Source of the DNA: an archaeon
Lineage (GTDB): Archaea; Thermoproteota; Thermoprotei_A; Marsarchaeales; Marsarchaeaceae
NCBI GenBank assembly: GCA_021800035.1
Contig: JAJYZJ010000013.1
Span: 1-41,552 of the forward strand
Direction: 5' to 3'
Length of the DNA: 41,552 nucleotides
This document shows, in pieces, positions 15,122 to 22,261 of the stretch. The position numbers and the translations under genes were made by a program. The notes beneath the pieces are model-generated. The model did not search any database. It was given only the letters and a program-made list of their open reading frames with translations, and was not told where the DNA came from. How positions within the stretch are numbered: the first letter of the stretch is position 1; every line of letters begins with the position of its first letter.

Positions 15122-15869
15122 CCGCTCGAGGAGCCAGCAGAAAAGTCAACTTTACGTCGCTTGGAATCTGATACTCCAATTTCAAGGGTGCGTTCGCAGA
15201 GAAACTGACACCAACTGTCACCGATTCATCAACTGCGGTTATGAATTCCAAGTATTTGATCCCATACGACGCACGAGCTTTTTTATTGGAAGACTTGAGA
15301 CTGTAATCCAGAAGGTAACCGCTGTCTTTTGTAAATTCCAGTGAGACGGTCCCCCTATTCCCCCTCGATCGGATATACAGCATGTCCTGGTCACCTTCAA
15401 ATATAGCGTAATCACTAACCGCCCCCACGTCCTTTATGCCCTCCTTAAGCGCGGTGGGATTGACTATTGCACTCACCTCGACTGGTAGGTTCGGCATAGG
15501 TGGGGTATTCTGACCCAACTCAATCAGATTAATAGTAAACTCTCGCTTAATCTGACCAATGAACTTCAGGGTTAATGTGTTGTCTTTTGGTTCATATGAG
15601 ATGCCCAGTTTGTCCGACTTGGTTGCCCTGCGGAGAACGTTGTTCAAATCATCAAGCTTGATGCCTAGACTCACGTCTTCCGCTACGGCGTAACTGTCAA
15701 ACGCTTGACTTGGCATTACCAAATCCACCATGGCCAAGTGGGCACTATCCATGGCTCGTGCGGTGACCCCTTCTTTCTTGAATGACACCAATATCTCGTC
15801 AACGATTTTGGAAATGCTAGAAAATACGGACCCCCAACCTCGAGCCTCGGGATAAATTGCTTCAATCAA
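15111..15869 (-). CDS. pcna: PCNA sliding clamp
   Basis: A 252-residue clamp subunit that tethers DNA polymerase and other replication proteins. Family features: ILVSFKKEGVTARAMDSAH, followed by MVDLVMPSQAF in the N-terminal domain, the interdomain loop near NTPPMPNLPV, and a C-terminal LEYQIPSDVKLTFLLAPR. The final residues are RADEE. TTG start at 15869 lies a few bp after the predicted transcription start from the TATA box at 15897-15904. It heads the operon pcna-priL-priS-gins-rpl44e-rps27e. Only one clamp gene is visible here, so whether it is a homotrimer cannot be said. Confidence 0.96.
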   Translation of the reverse strand: MIEAIYPEARGWGSVFSSISKIVDEILVSFKKEGVTARAMDSAHLAMVDLVMPSQAFDSYAVAEDVSLGIKLDDLNNVLRRATKSDKLGISYEPKDNTLTLKFIGQIKREFTINLIELGQNTPPMPNLPVEVSAIVNPTALKEGIKDVGAVSDYAIFEGDQDMLYIRSRGNRGTVSLEFTKDSGYLLDYSLKSSNKKARASYGIKYLEFITAVDESVTVGVSFSANAPLKLEYQIPSDVKLTFLLAPRADEE

Positions 15870-15896
15870 AACGATCTGTCATGACTTTAGGACGAG

Positions 15897-15904
15897 CTAT
15901 ATAG
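15897..15904. promoter_or_regulatory. TATA box of the pcna-primase-gins-ribosomal operon
   Basis: CTATATAG, palindromic, centred about 31 bp before the TTG of pcna on the minus strand. It is the only clear box in the 71 bp between tfs and pcna, and the downstream genes overlap without space for another promoter. Confidence 0.65.
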
Positions 15905-15940
15905 ATTTTTGTCCATTAACTGCGGCCGCACCTCGTGCAC

Positions 15941-16288
15941 TCAGTCGTACTCTCTCCAAGTTCGTCCACATCCTGTACATCTGAGGAATCTAGTTGTTGC
16001 CTCATCTGCAGACCTAGTCTGTTGCATCCACCAATAGGCTTCGCCATTGCCGCATGATGGACAAACTGCCTTTGTTGTTGGCAATGTTGAGCCGCTCTCA
16101 CCAGAGGTTACTACAATCTCGGGGGAGAGCCGCTTAGGTTGAGGGCGTAGATTGGAGCCTTTCTGTGTGTCCTGTGACCCCTTAGCTTCCACGTAAGAGC
16201 ACTTTATACATGAATAGAGCACACCGCCTTGTTTTCTCTGAACTCGCAGAGTTGAGCCGCAGTTAGGACAGAACGCCATCCCACTCAC
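15941..16288 (-). CDS. tfs: transcription factor S (TFIIS/RPB9-like)
   Basis: A 115-residue factor that stimulates RNA cleavage by stalled RNA polymerase. N-terminal zinc ribbon: CPNC (about 7-10) and CIKC (27-30). C-terminal ribbon: CPSC and CTGC, with QTRSADEATTRFLRC carrying the acidic Asp-Glu pair that reaches the polymerase active site. The intact DE pair indicates a cleavage factor rather than a pure RPB9. It ends the leftward rpl10e-dph2-csl4-rpoL operon and overlaps the RNase III-fold gene by 26 bp. Confidence 0.95.
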   Translation of the reverse strand: MSGMAFCPNCGSTLRVQRKQGGVLYSCIKCSYVEAKGSQDTQKGSNLRPQPKRLSPEIVVTSGESGSTLPTTKAVCPSCGNGEAYWWMQQTRSADEATTRFLRCTGCGRTWREYD

Positions 16289-16646
16289 CCTTACTCCTTA
16301 TCTTATCTACAGTGTATGAGAGCAAACCAATATATGCAGCTTGGTCCGACCCAGAGGAAAGTAACTTTGTCAGTTCTGCGTGAATCTCCTCGAATGCTAT
16401 AATAGAATTCAAGTAAGCATACCCGACGACCGCCTCGTAAATGTCGGCTATTTCGTGTGACGAATATCTACCCCTCGGCTTGATTCCAGTTAGCCTAACT
16501 GCCTCGGCAAGTAATGAATTTCTAACCCTAATGCTCTTACCTCCATCAGGGCCGCTACGAAGTGTGGCAAGGGTGGCTGCAGCGTTTATCAAAGCGTCAC
16601 CTACGACGGCCAGATGCTTCATTGAAGGGTGGGCCGGTGAGGCCAA
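16263..16646 (-). CDS. RNase III-fold protein without dsRNA-binding domain
   Basis: A 127-residue protein matching only the RNase III catalytic domain. LAVVGDALIN (Asp17) corresponds to the GDA segment of the RNase III signature; VRNSLLAEAVRLTG follows; ADIYEAVVGYAYL carries Asp68 and Glu71 of the second acidic cluster. The Glu residues that precede GD in classical enzymes (ERLEFLGD) are Lys and Ala here, as in Mini-III-type proteins. No dsRBD is present. It could be a small dsRNA or rRNA-processing nuclease, but activity is unproven. It lies between rpoL and tfs. The start may be TTG 16646 or ATG 16622. Confidence 0.75.
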   Translation of the reverse strand: MASPAHPSMKHLAVVGDALINAAATLATLRSGPDGGKSIRVRNSLLAEAVRLTGIKPRGRYSSHEIADIYEAVVGYAYLNSIIAFEEIHAELTKLLSSGSDQAAYIGLLSYTVDKIRSKGEWDGVLS

Positions 16647-16647
16647 G

Positions 16648-16911
16648 CTAAACCACTTTTAGCAGCTCTGAAACATCAGCTTTTACGGACTCTACCGCTT
16701 GCGCGAGAGCTTCGCGAGGACTCAATGCGCCGTCAGTCTGGACATATAAGATTGTCTCTCTTGAGAGCGGATGAGGAGTTCTATACCCAGCGTGCACAAC
16801 CCCTTCTATGGACCTTAACGCCAGACTCAGCAGGTTCGCTAGTGTGTGGTCCTCATCCTTGAAAGTGAAATCAGACCTACTGGCGTCTGTACTTCTTTCT
16901 ATAATCTCCAT
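16648..16911 (-). CDS. rpoL: RNA polymerase subunit L (Rpb11-like)
   Basis: An 87-residue subunit that pairs with RpoD in the polymerase assembly platform. FTFKDEDHTLANLLSLAL is the Rpb11/RpoL signature, and the following GVVHAGYRTPHPLS is the usual alpha-like dimerisation segment. Length is normal for archaeal RpoL. The start overlaps the end of csl4 by 35 bp and the next gene begins 1 bp after its stop, so csl4, rpoL and the RNase III-fold gene are coupled. Confidence 0.95.
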   Translation of the reverse strand: MEIIERSTDASRSDFTFKDEDHTLANLLSLALRSIEGVVHAGYRTPHPLSRETILYVQTDGALSPREALAQAVESVKADVSELLKVV

Positions 16912-17515
16912 GTCTGTGATCTTGCCTCTTTACGTCCCTGCGTTCGCTCTGTGGAGCCTCTTGCGATGACCTTATCAAGTAATTTGAGCTTAACTTACGT
17001 TCATCTCTAAGGCCACAATTCCTGCACACCAGCCCCCGGCCCGTGGACTCAAGGACGTCGCCACAAGACCTGCAACGACCAAATACTACCCCACACTCGT
17101 CGGCCTTTGTTGAGAGTATAAAGGGTGATCTTTCGTTCACGACTTCTGCCAGAACGATATCCGAAGGAACGAAATAATTATCAGCGGCATCAATGCGTTG
17201 CGACGATATCATCGAAACTGGTATAAGGCCAACAAACGGCGAACCATATGATTTTGCAGGTTTGCCCACGATGTCGGCAGTCACCATCTTTGGCTTTGCA
17301 TCAGTGATTACTGCATATACTCTTTCTCCCTTTGAGGGTACCTGTAATTTCTTGCCCTGACGCTGGATCTTAATTATATGTTTGACGTCATCCTTAAGGA
17401 CGCGGCCAACGCCTGAACTTCTTAAAATCCCATTCGATTCATAAACCAAGCCTTCAGGTATGTATTGTTCGGCCACGCCGACCTCCTCGCCCGGAACCAC
17501 AATAGCGTCACTCAT
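16877..17515 (-). CDS. csl4: exosome RNA-binding subunit Csl4
   Basis: A 212-residue cap subunit of the archaeal RNA exosome. It has an N-terminal domain (VPGEEVG..EGLVYESNG), a central S1 domain (about 58-135; KGERVYAVITDAKPKMVTADIVG) and a C-terminal zinc ribbon with CRSC and CRNC. The extra tail after SSNYLI is basic and His/Arg/Gln-rich (QDHRHGDYRKKYRRQ) and probably disordered. The tail overlaps rpoL in another frame, which may explain its composition. It follows dph2 with an ATGA overlap. Confidence 0.93.
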   Translation of the reverse strand: MSDAIVVPGEEVGVAEQYIPEGLVYESNGILRSSGVGRVLKDDVKHIIKIQRQGKKLQVPSKGERVYAVITDAKPKMVTADIVGKPAKSYGSPFVGLIPVSMISSQRIDAADNYFVPSDIVLAEVVNERSPFILSTKADECGVVFGRCRSCGDVLESTGRGLVCRNCGLRDERKLSSNYLIRSSQEAPQSERRDVKRQDHRHGDYRKKYRRQ

Positions 17516-18525
17516 TGCAGGATAAACACGCCCCTGCTCATGTTAAGAGCATCGTAAAAGAACCTGTGCACTTCTCTTGCTTCGAAAATCGGAAGTGGTG
17601 ACCTATCGTAGTCGTCAGTGACGAACCTGGTGCACGCGGCCGTTACAGCTATATCGTATCCCAACTCTTTAAGGCCCAAAAAGAAGTCATCTGAGAAGTT
17701 TTCTGCCTGGATAATATCCACGGTCGCCCCCGGAAGCTTACGATTCAATAACTCACGAACGCTCTTAGCAACACCTGGCGTCCTTTGCCCAGATATCAAC
17801 CCTTCTACTACTGCAACCTTCTTTGAGGACATCAGCAGATATCCTGCATATCCTCTAATCCGGTTAATTTTGTCTGCTACCGACTTCTCCACCCATTTTG
17901 CATCTCCAGAGTAAGGATTCAGATGAATTACAGGTTTCGAGACTGAGAGGGCAAGCCCAATCGAATGAAATTCTCCGCCTGCCACAATCAAGTGGGAGTC
18001 CACCTCGCTATCCAGACGCATTGCGCACAAATAGTCACATCCTACTACCTGACCTGGGAACTGCGCCCGTTTACCTGGCGGGCCAATCATAACTTTCTTA
18101 CCCTTGGATTCCAATTCTCGTTTTAACCCTGACAAAGTATGGATGTGCTGCACTGAGGCACATAGACCCACCTTGTTTTTACCGATTAAAAGTTCAATCA
18201 CTCGAGGAATATAATCGTCTATTTCTAGCTTACAAATTGCGGGCACATAGAGAATGGGGTACCCTGCTGGGACAAAACCTGTGTGTCCAAAGTGAACTAC
18301 TGCCTCGGCGCCGACCAGCGAGTGTGGGATGTCACAGGCGCCATATCTACCCCGGCCATCAATCAATACCTCTGACTTCGTTGAGTTAGCAAGTTCCTTA
18401 GCTATCTTAGGGAGATACGGCAGCAGACCAGGGGCGGACTGGATTAACACCTTTGAGTATCTATTAGATGTGATCCAATTCGAGACTCTTTCAAGCTCAA
18501 AGTCATACCTTGCCTCCAAATCCAT
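17512..18525 (-). CDS. dph2: diphthamide synthase subunit Dph2
   Basis: A 337-residue radical-type 3-amino-3-carboxypropyl transferase that starts diphthamide formation on a His of elongation factor aEF2. Three conserved Cys that hold its 4Fe-4S cluster are visible in YGACDIPHS, CDYLCAM and TAACTRFVTDDY, spread over the three domains. The family start pattern YDFELERV fits. It lies 9 bp behind rpl10e and overlaps csl4, placing translation-factor modification in the ribosomal/exosome operon. Confidence 0.94.
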   Translation of the reverse strand: MDLEARYDFELERVSNWITSNRYSKVLIQSAPGLLPYLPKIAKELANSTKSEVLIDGRGRYGACDIPHSLVGAEAVVHFGHTGFVPAGYPILYVPAICKLEIDDYIPRVIELLIGKNKVGLCASVQHIHTLSGLKRELESKGKKVMIGPPGKRAQFPGQVVGCDYLCAMRLDSEVDSHLIVAGGEFHSIGLALSVSKPVIHLNPYSGDAKWVEKSVADKINRIRGYAGYLLMSSKKVAVVEGLISGQRTPGVAKSVRELLNRKLPGATVDIIQAENFSDDFFLGLKELGYDIAVTAACTRFVTDDYDRSPLPIFEAREVHRFFYDALNMSRGVFILQ

Positions 18526-18534
18526 TGTTTTCGC

Positions 18535-19053
18535 TCACTTTGTTACACGCTCAGAGCCGTTTCTTGAAATAATGAGGGTAGGTAATGGAAACTTCGCCTG
18601 AGCTATCCGTAAAGCTTGCATTGCAGACTCAAATCCTCCATCGTTGACTGCCACAGTAAACACAACGTCCCCCTTCTTGACTCTAGCGGCCAATCCTGTT
18701 GGTTTTCCAAAGGAAAGCCGCATTCCCTGCTGCATTCTATCTGCGCCAGCGAAAGCCATCATCTTGTTTTCGCGTAGGATCTGATGTGGATATTTTCTAA
18801 CTTTGAAGAAATAATTCTCTTCCCCCAGCGTCGATAAAATCTTGTGGATAGTCATACGGGTAGATTCTAGCGAATTATGTCGAATCTGCCCGGGGGTTGT
18901 AACTACAAGGTCCATTTTGTGCACAAAGGTAGCATTGGCTGAGCCAAAATGAAACTTAGTTATCTTCGAATTGGGTGCCCCCGGTGCATACTCCTTTCGG
19001 GTATAGGGGGGTGTACCAGGAGACCTGTAACACCTGCCAGGGCGTAGGGGCAT
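18535..19053 (-). CDS. rpl10e: ribosomal protein uL16 (archaeal L10e)
   Basis: A 172-residue large-subunit protein near the peptidyl-transferase centre. N-terminal RPGRCYRSPGTPPYTRKEY and the central NKMMAFAGADRMQQGMR are diagnostic for the archaeal/eukaryotic L10e form. ATG at 19053 is preceded by TAAGGAGA (19058-19065). It appears to head, or lie near the head of, the dph2-csl4-rpoL-tfs gene string; a weak AT-rich box (CTAAATCA on the minus strand, about 19086-19093) lies upstream. Confidence 0.96.
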   Translation of the reverse strand: MPLRPGRCYRSPGTPPYTRKEYAPGAPNSKITKFHFGSANATFVHKMDLVVTTPGQIRHNSLESTRMTIHKILSTLGEENYFFKVRKYPHQILRENKMMAFAGADRMQQGMRLSFGKPTGLAARVKKGDVVFTVAVNDGGFESAMQALRIAQAKFPLPTLIISRNGSERVTK

Positions 19054-19057
19054 CTGT

Positions 19058-19065
19058 TCTCCTTA
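19058..19065 (-). promoter_or_regulatory. ribosome binding site of rpl10e
   Basis: The minus strand reads TAAGGAGA, 4 bp before the ATG at 19053. A clear Shine-Dalgarno site implies a transcript with a leader, so rpl10e is probably also read from the upstream trm gene. Confidence 0.65.
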
Positions 19066-19096
19066 TTTGTTATCTATGTGGGTGATTTAGGGATTG

Positions 19097-20278
19097 CTAA
19101 GCGGGGCCGTGCCTCAGTATGTATATACTCCTCTGAACAATGTTGTCCGGTTTCCTCCATGTAATTGGAAGTCGGACTCCGAACCTCTGTAAATAGGTGT
19201 CCATTACCAATCCCGTTCCCTTAAGTATTAACCTTGAATCCGGCACCATAATCCCTCCTTTCGCTTTCCAGACTGGCGTAGTCAAGACGATCCGTCCGGC
19301 GTTATCAAGTATTCGAGATAATCCCTTCAGAGCCTGATTGTAAAATGGCGTCAATTCCCTCATAATCTTCTCGACGTGGCGCTTTTCGGGCGGGCGGTCA
19401 AGGATTGGTCCAAGTGGGGGTTCTGTAACAATACAATCGAACAATCCCAAGTGCTGAAGCTCATCCTCATGGGTTGCATTCCCACGCATAACCAGATAGG
19501 ACCGCGCAGAAGTGCCAGTATTTGTTGTGAGCCATTTGAGATTCGCCAATGAGCATGCTACCATTTGGTAGTCTACATCCAAGCCTACCACGGTGAAACC
19601 CATATTAGCTGCCTCAAGGAGAATAGTACCAGTCCCGCAGAATGGATCAAGCAGTCGAGCGTTCGGCTTGATTACCTGAGTCAGGTTGATCAAACTGCTT
19701 GCAAGCGAGGGTGGCATACTTAGTTGTGGTCTAGTACACGGCCGAGCAAAGTCTCTCTGTATGAATCCATCCAAGTCCGGATAGCTGATTGTCCTCCACA
19801 ATTCCAGTAATCCACCCCTCCTGACGCCAAGGAACTCAGTGCCAGAATCCGGAAACCCTTTTCTTATCGCTCTCGTTACAGTTAGTTCCCCAAACCTTGA
19901 ATATCTAGCAGTGGCGTCGACATAAATTGACCTTCGGTGAAGAGACTTGATGGTTGTCTGTATGGTCTCTTTAAGACTTGATTGCTCGCCGGGAGTTAGA
20001 TTGACTGATATTAGCGCCCATAAGATACCGCGTCCTTTTGGTTTCCCAAAGTTGAGCAGAACGTCCTCAAGATTGTCTAGGGTGCCAACCGGTTTTGCCA
20101 CTCGTAGAATAGAGCCATAATAGAGCGGATGACGCATCTTCGTACCACATAGCTTAATAAAATTCTCACTCCCAGCAACCTTTTCGCACGATGCTGGACA
20201 CATAACAGCGATGCTCTCAGCAATGGAGAGACCCGGGTTGTCTCCTAGCTCAACTATTAGGTCCTGTGCCCAGTCCAT
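19097..20278 (-). CDS. Trm11/TrmG10-like RNA methyltransferase with altered motif IV
   Basis: About 393 residues. The C-terminal half is a Rossmann SAM methyltransferase with DPFCGTGT (211-218) and the preceding DLDGFIQRDFARPCTRPQ segment typical of Trm11/TrmG10, which methylate N2 of G10 in tRNA. The N-terminal 160 residues fit a THUMP-like RNA-binding part but are divergent. Motif IV, normally DPPY, reads TEPPLGP (285-291), so catalysis may differ. I choose ATG 20278: the longer frame to 20368 would overlap nob1 by 112 bp, whereas 20278 leaves a 22 bp overlap. The specific substrate is inference. Confidence 0.8.
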   Translation of the reverse strand: MDWAQDLIVELGDNPGLSIAESIAVMCPASCEKVAGSENFIKLCGTKMRHPLYYGSILRVAKPVGTLDNLEDVLLNFGKPKGRGILWALISVNLTPGEQSSLKETIQTTIKSLHRRSIYVDATARYSRFGELTVTRAIRKGFPDSGTEFLGVRRGGLLELWRTISYPDLDGFIQRDFARPCTRPQLSMPPSLASSLINLTQVIKPNARLLDPFCGTGTILLEAANMGFTVVGLDVDYQMVACSLANLKWLTTNTGTSARSYLVMRGNATHEDELQHLGLFDCIVTEPPLGPILDRPPEKRHVEKIMRELTPFYNQALKGLSRILDNAGRIVLTTPVWKAKGGIMVPDSRLILKGTGLVMDTYLQRFGVRLPITWRKPDNIVQRSIYILRHGPA

Positions 20279-20760
20279 GGTTTTCTCTTCAACATAACAT
20301 CGCATGTAAGACACGACTTCTGCCCCCCGGTGTAAAACCTGTGACAACGCGGGCAATACCACCGCCACTTATACTCCTCGAATCTGGGTTTGCGAAGTGC
20401 AACCGTAGAATAACCTAGGCCAATCGATGACGCCACGTTTAGGATGGAATAGTCATCTGAGAATATTGTGACGGAATCGCATTCGTCGTTTGATAAGGAG
20501 TGTGCCAGTGCAATGAGAGAAATGTCCGCTTCTGAAAGCGTCTGCAAATCACCCGTTCTGTCGGCTGCCTCCCTGACACCTTCGATAGATTCCCGTAAGG
20601 GGTCGATGACAATTATTCTATCAGAGTAAATAGACTCATAAAGTTCAAACGAGTATTTGCGTGCCTCCTCAACGATAAGTGAGGTAGTAAAATTTCTAGA
20701 GGTGAAACTTACCATCCTTGCAACAATCGCCGATGTGTCAAGTACAATGCATCTGGTCAT
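20257..20760 (-). CDS. nob1: Nob1-like PIN-domain endonuclease with zinc ribbon
   Basis: About 167 residues. A PIN nuclease domain begins with CIVLDTSAIVARM (first catalytic Asp), continues with LSEADISLIALA (Glu/Asp) and IFSDDYSILNVA (Asp pair), then a zinc ribbon CPRC...CLTC. This is the architecture of Nob1, which cuts the 3' end of 16S/18S rRNA precursors. The frame extends to 20856, but the ATG at 20760 directly precedes the PIN motif and the extra 32 residues look unlike protein. The gene sits between nadK and the methyltransferase. Confidence 0.88.
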   Translation of the reverse strand: MTRCIVLDTSAIVARMVSFTSRNFTTSLIVEEARKYSFELYESIYSDRIIVIDPLRESIEGVREAADRTGDLQTLSEADISLIALAHSLSNDECDSVTIFSDDYSILNVASSIGLGYSTVALRKPRFEEYKWRWYCPRCHRFYTGGQKSCLTCDVMLKRKPWTGHRT

Positions 20761-20888
20761 TAGATAGTTCTTTTCCCCGCGCCGTTCAAGCCTCGCCCTA
20801 ACTTTAGACTTGCAGAGAAGTTGTGGATAAACTGCTCTCGATAGCGTTGGGCACAACCCTCGGTGGGTAAGATTGATTTTGTTACCTT

Positions 20889-21707
20889 CTAGAGGCCGAG
20901 GCCTAACCTCTTACGAAAGAGCTTTTCCAGCAAGTCAGGTTCGCTCCGGAAAAGTCTAATCGGCATGGGAAAACGTCTGATACTCAGGCTAGAGCTAGGA
21001 AGAAGCCCCGACCACTTAACACCATCAATCGTAATCGTAAAGGGAAACGTGTCTACGTTAGTCACAGTTACTACCTTACTTCCATCTATCACTAATGGCC
21101 TCATCGCCATATTTATCGCAGCTAGTGGCGCTAACACCACTACCGAAGCGTCTGGATCAAGTATTGGGCCTCCAGATGAGAGCGAGTACGCCGTGGAGCC
21201 AACAGAAGTCGAAATGATTAGGCCATCCATCCTCCCAGAATAATCCATTACATGCGGTACCTGCAGTCGAATCGATATCAGACGTCCAGGTGTAGATGGT
21301 GTGATAAAAACTTCGTTAGTTGCTGGTGGACTAGTTGACCGGGGATCCGAACAAATTTCCCCCTGTAACCTCTGAACTAGATAAAACTCCTCTTTCCCTT
21401 CTAGGAGCTTATTCAGCGTGCTCCTTAGAGCCGTTCGCTCGACTTCGGCCAAGAAACCAAGCCGGCCATAATTGACTCCCACAATAAGAGGAGAACTGGT
21501 TTGGAACAACTTTGCCGTTTTTAGCAATGTTCCATCGCCGCCAAATGTGAAGACCGTATCCACTCCCTGCAGTTCGGATTCGTTCACTTCTGGTAGCTGA
21601 AAAACTCCCACGCAGTCAACTCCTTCGTCCACAAGCAGATTGTAAAAATCTCTACCTGCAGCGACTGCCTCTGGTATTGGTTTACAAATCACCGTTACCC
21701 TTTTCAT
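20889..21707 (-). CDS. nadK: NAD kinase
   Basis: About 272 residues; makes NADP from NAD. FTFGGDGTLLKTAK carries the GGDG motif, and the second conserved block includes NEVFITPS (NE), MDYSGRMDGLIIST and VGSTAYSLSSGGPI. I start it at ATG 21707 (MKRVTVICKP), the usual family start. The frame continues to 21875 but that would run over the divergent aif5A promoter and start. A box CTTATACG on the minus strand (21731-21738) lies about 28 bp before this ATG, supporting the choice and a leaderless mRNA. Confidence 0.92.
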   Translation of the reverse strand: MKRVTVICKPIPEAVAAGRDFYNLLVDEGVDCVGVFQLPEVNESELQGVDTVFTFGGDGTLLKTAKLFQTSSPLIVGVNYGRLGFLAEVERTALRSTLNKLLEGKEEFYLVQRLQGEICSDPRSTSPPATNEVFITPSTPGRLISIRLQVPHVMDYSGRMDGLIISTSVGSTAYSLSSGGPILDPDASVVVLAPLAAINMAMRPLVIDGSKVVTVTNVDTFPFTITIDGVKWSGLLPSSSLSIRRFPMPIRLFRSEPDLLEKLFRKRLGLGL

Positions 21708-21730
21708 TCGTTTAGGAGCTGGTATTTCGT

Positions 21731-21738
21731 CGTATAAG
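21731..21738 (-). promoter_or_regulatory. TATA-like box of nadK
   Basis: The minus strand reads CTTATACG, about 28 bp before ATG 21707. It supports that start over the longer open frame. Confidence 0.5.
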
Positions 21739-21808
21739 CGTTGACACTCGTTCAAGCTGCTTACAACAAGAATAAATCTCCCGCCCACAACGCAGGCCAG
21801 AGGTTGAG

Positions 21809-22201
21809 ATGAGCAAACCAGTTGAAGTTGGTGATTTAAGGGAGGGAGGCTATCTAATGATTGATAATGAGCCATGTAGAATTGTCAGTACCGAGAAAAG
21901 CAAGCCTGGTAAACACGGAAGCGCGAAGGCCCGAATCGTTGCAATTGGAGTCTTCGATGGAGTAAAGAGGAGTATCGTAAACCCCGTCGATACGAGAGTG
22001 GACGTCCCAATAATAGAGAAGAAGACGGGTCAGGTGATTGCAACGCTCGGCCAAAATCAATACCAAATCATGGATCTCGAAACGTTCGAGACGTTTGATT
22101 CAGTCGTAGATGAGGGAGAACTAGGCGGCAGTTTAAAACAGGGCGACGAAGTCGAGTACTGGTTTATTCTAGGCAGGAAAAAGGTTGTAAGGAAGAAGTA
22201 A
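21809..22201 (+). CDS. eif5a: translation factor aIF5A
   Basis: A 130-residue factor that relieves ribosome stalling. The hypusine loop is KPGKHGSAKAR with the modifiable Lys35. A C-terminal OB domain follows (GQNQYQIMDLETFETFD). The gene is divergent from nadK; AATAAATC at 21771-21778 is a plausible box A and GGTTGAG lies directly before the ATG. srp54 follows about 60 bp downstream. Length is normal. Confidence 0.96.
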   Translation: MSKPVEVGDLREGGYLMIDNEPCRIVSTEKSKPGKHGSAKARIVAIGVFDGVKRSIVNPVDTRVDVPIIEKKTGQVIATLGQNQYQIMDLETFETFDSVVDEGELGGSLKQGDEVEYWFILGRKKVVRKK

Positions 22202-22261
22202 AAACCGATATGTCCCCTGTGACCAGACCAGGCTTGCCACGATAATTGTGGAAGATTATGA

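Noticed and set aside
20279-20368. N-terminal extension of the Trm11-like gene
   Set aside because: It lies inside nob1, which codes a zinc ribbon there in another frame.
20761-20856. N-terminal extension of the Nob1-like gene
   Set aside because: The 32 extra residues precede the PIN motif without any family match; ATG 20760 directly before CIVLDTS fits better.
21708-21875. N-terminal extension of nadK
   Set aside because: It overlaps the divergent aif5A gene and both promoters; the family starts at the MKRVTVICKP segment.
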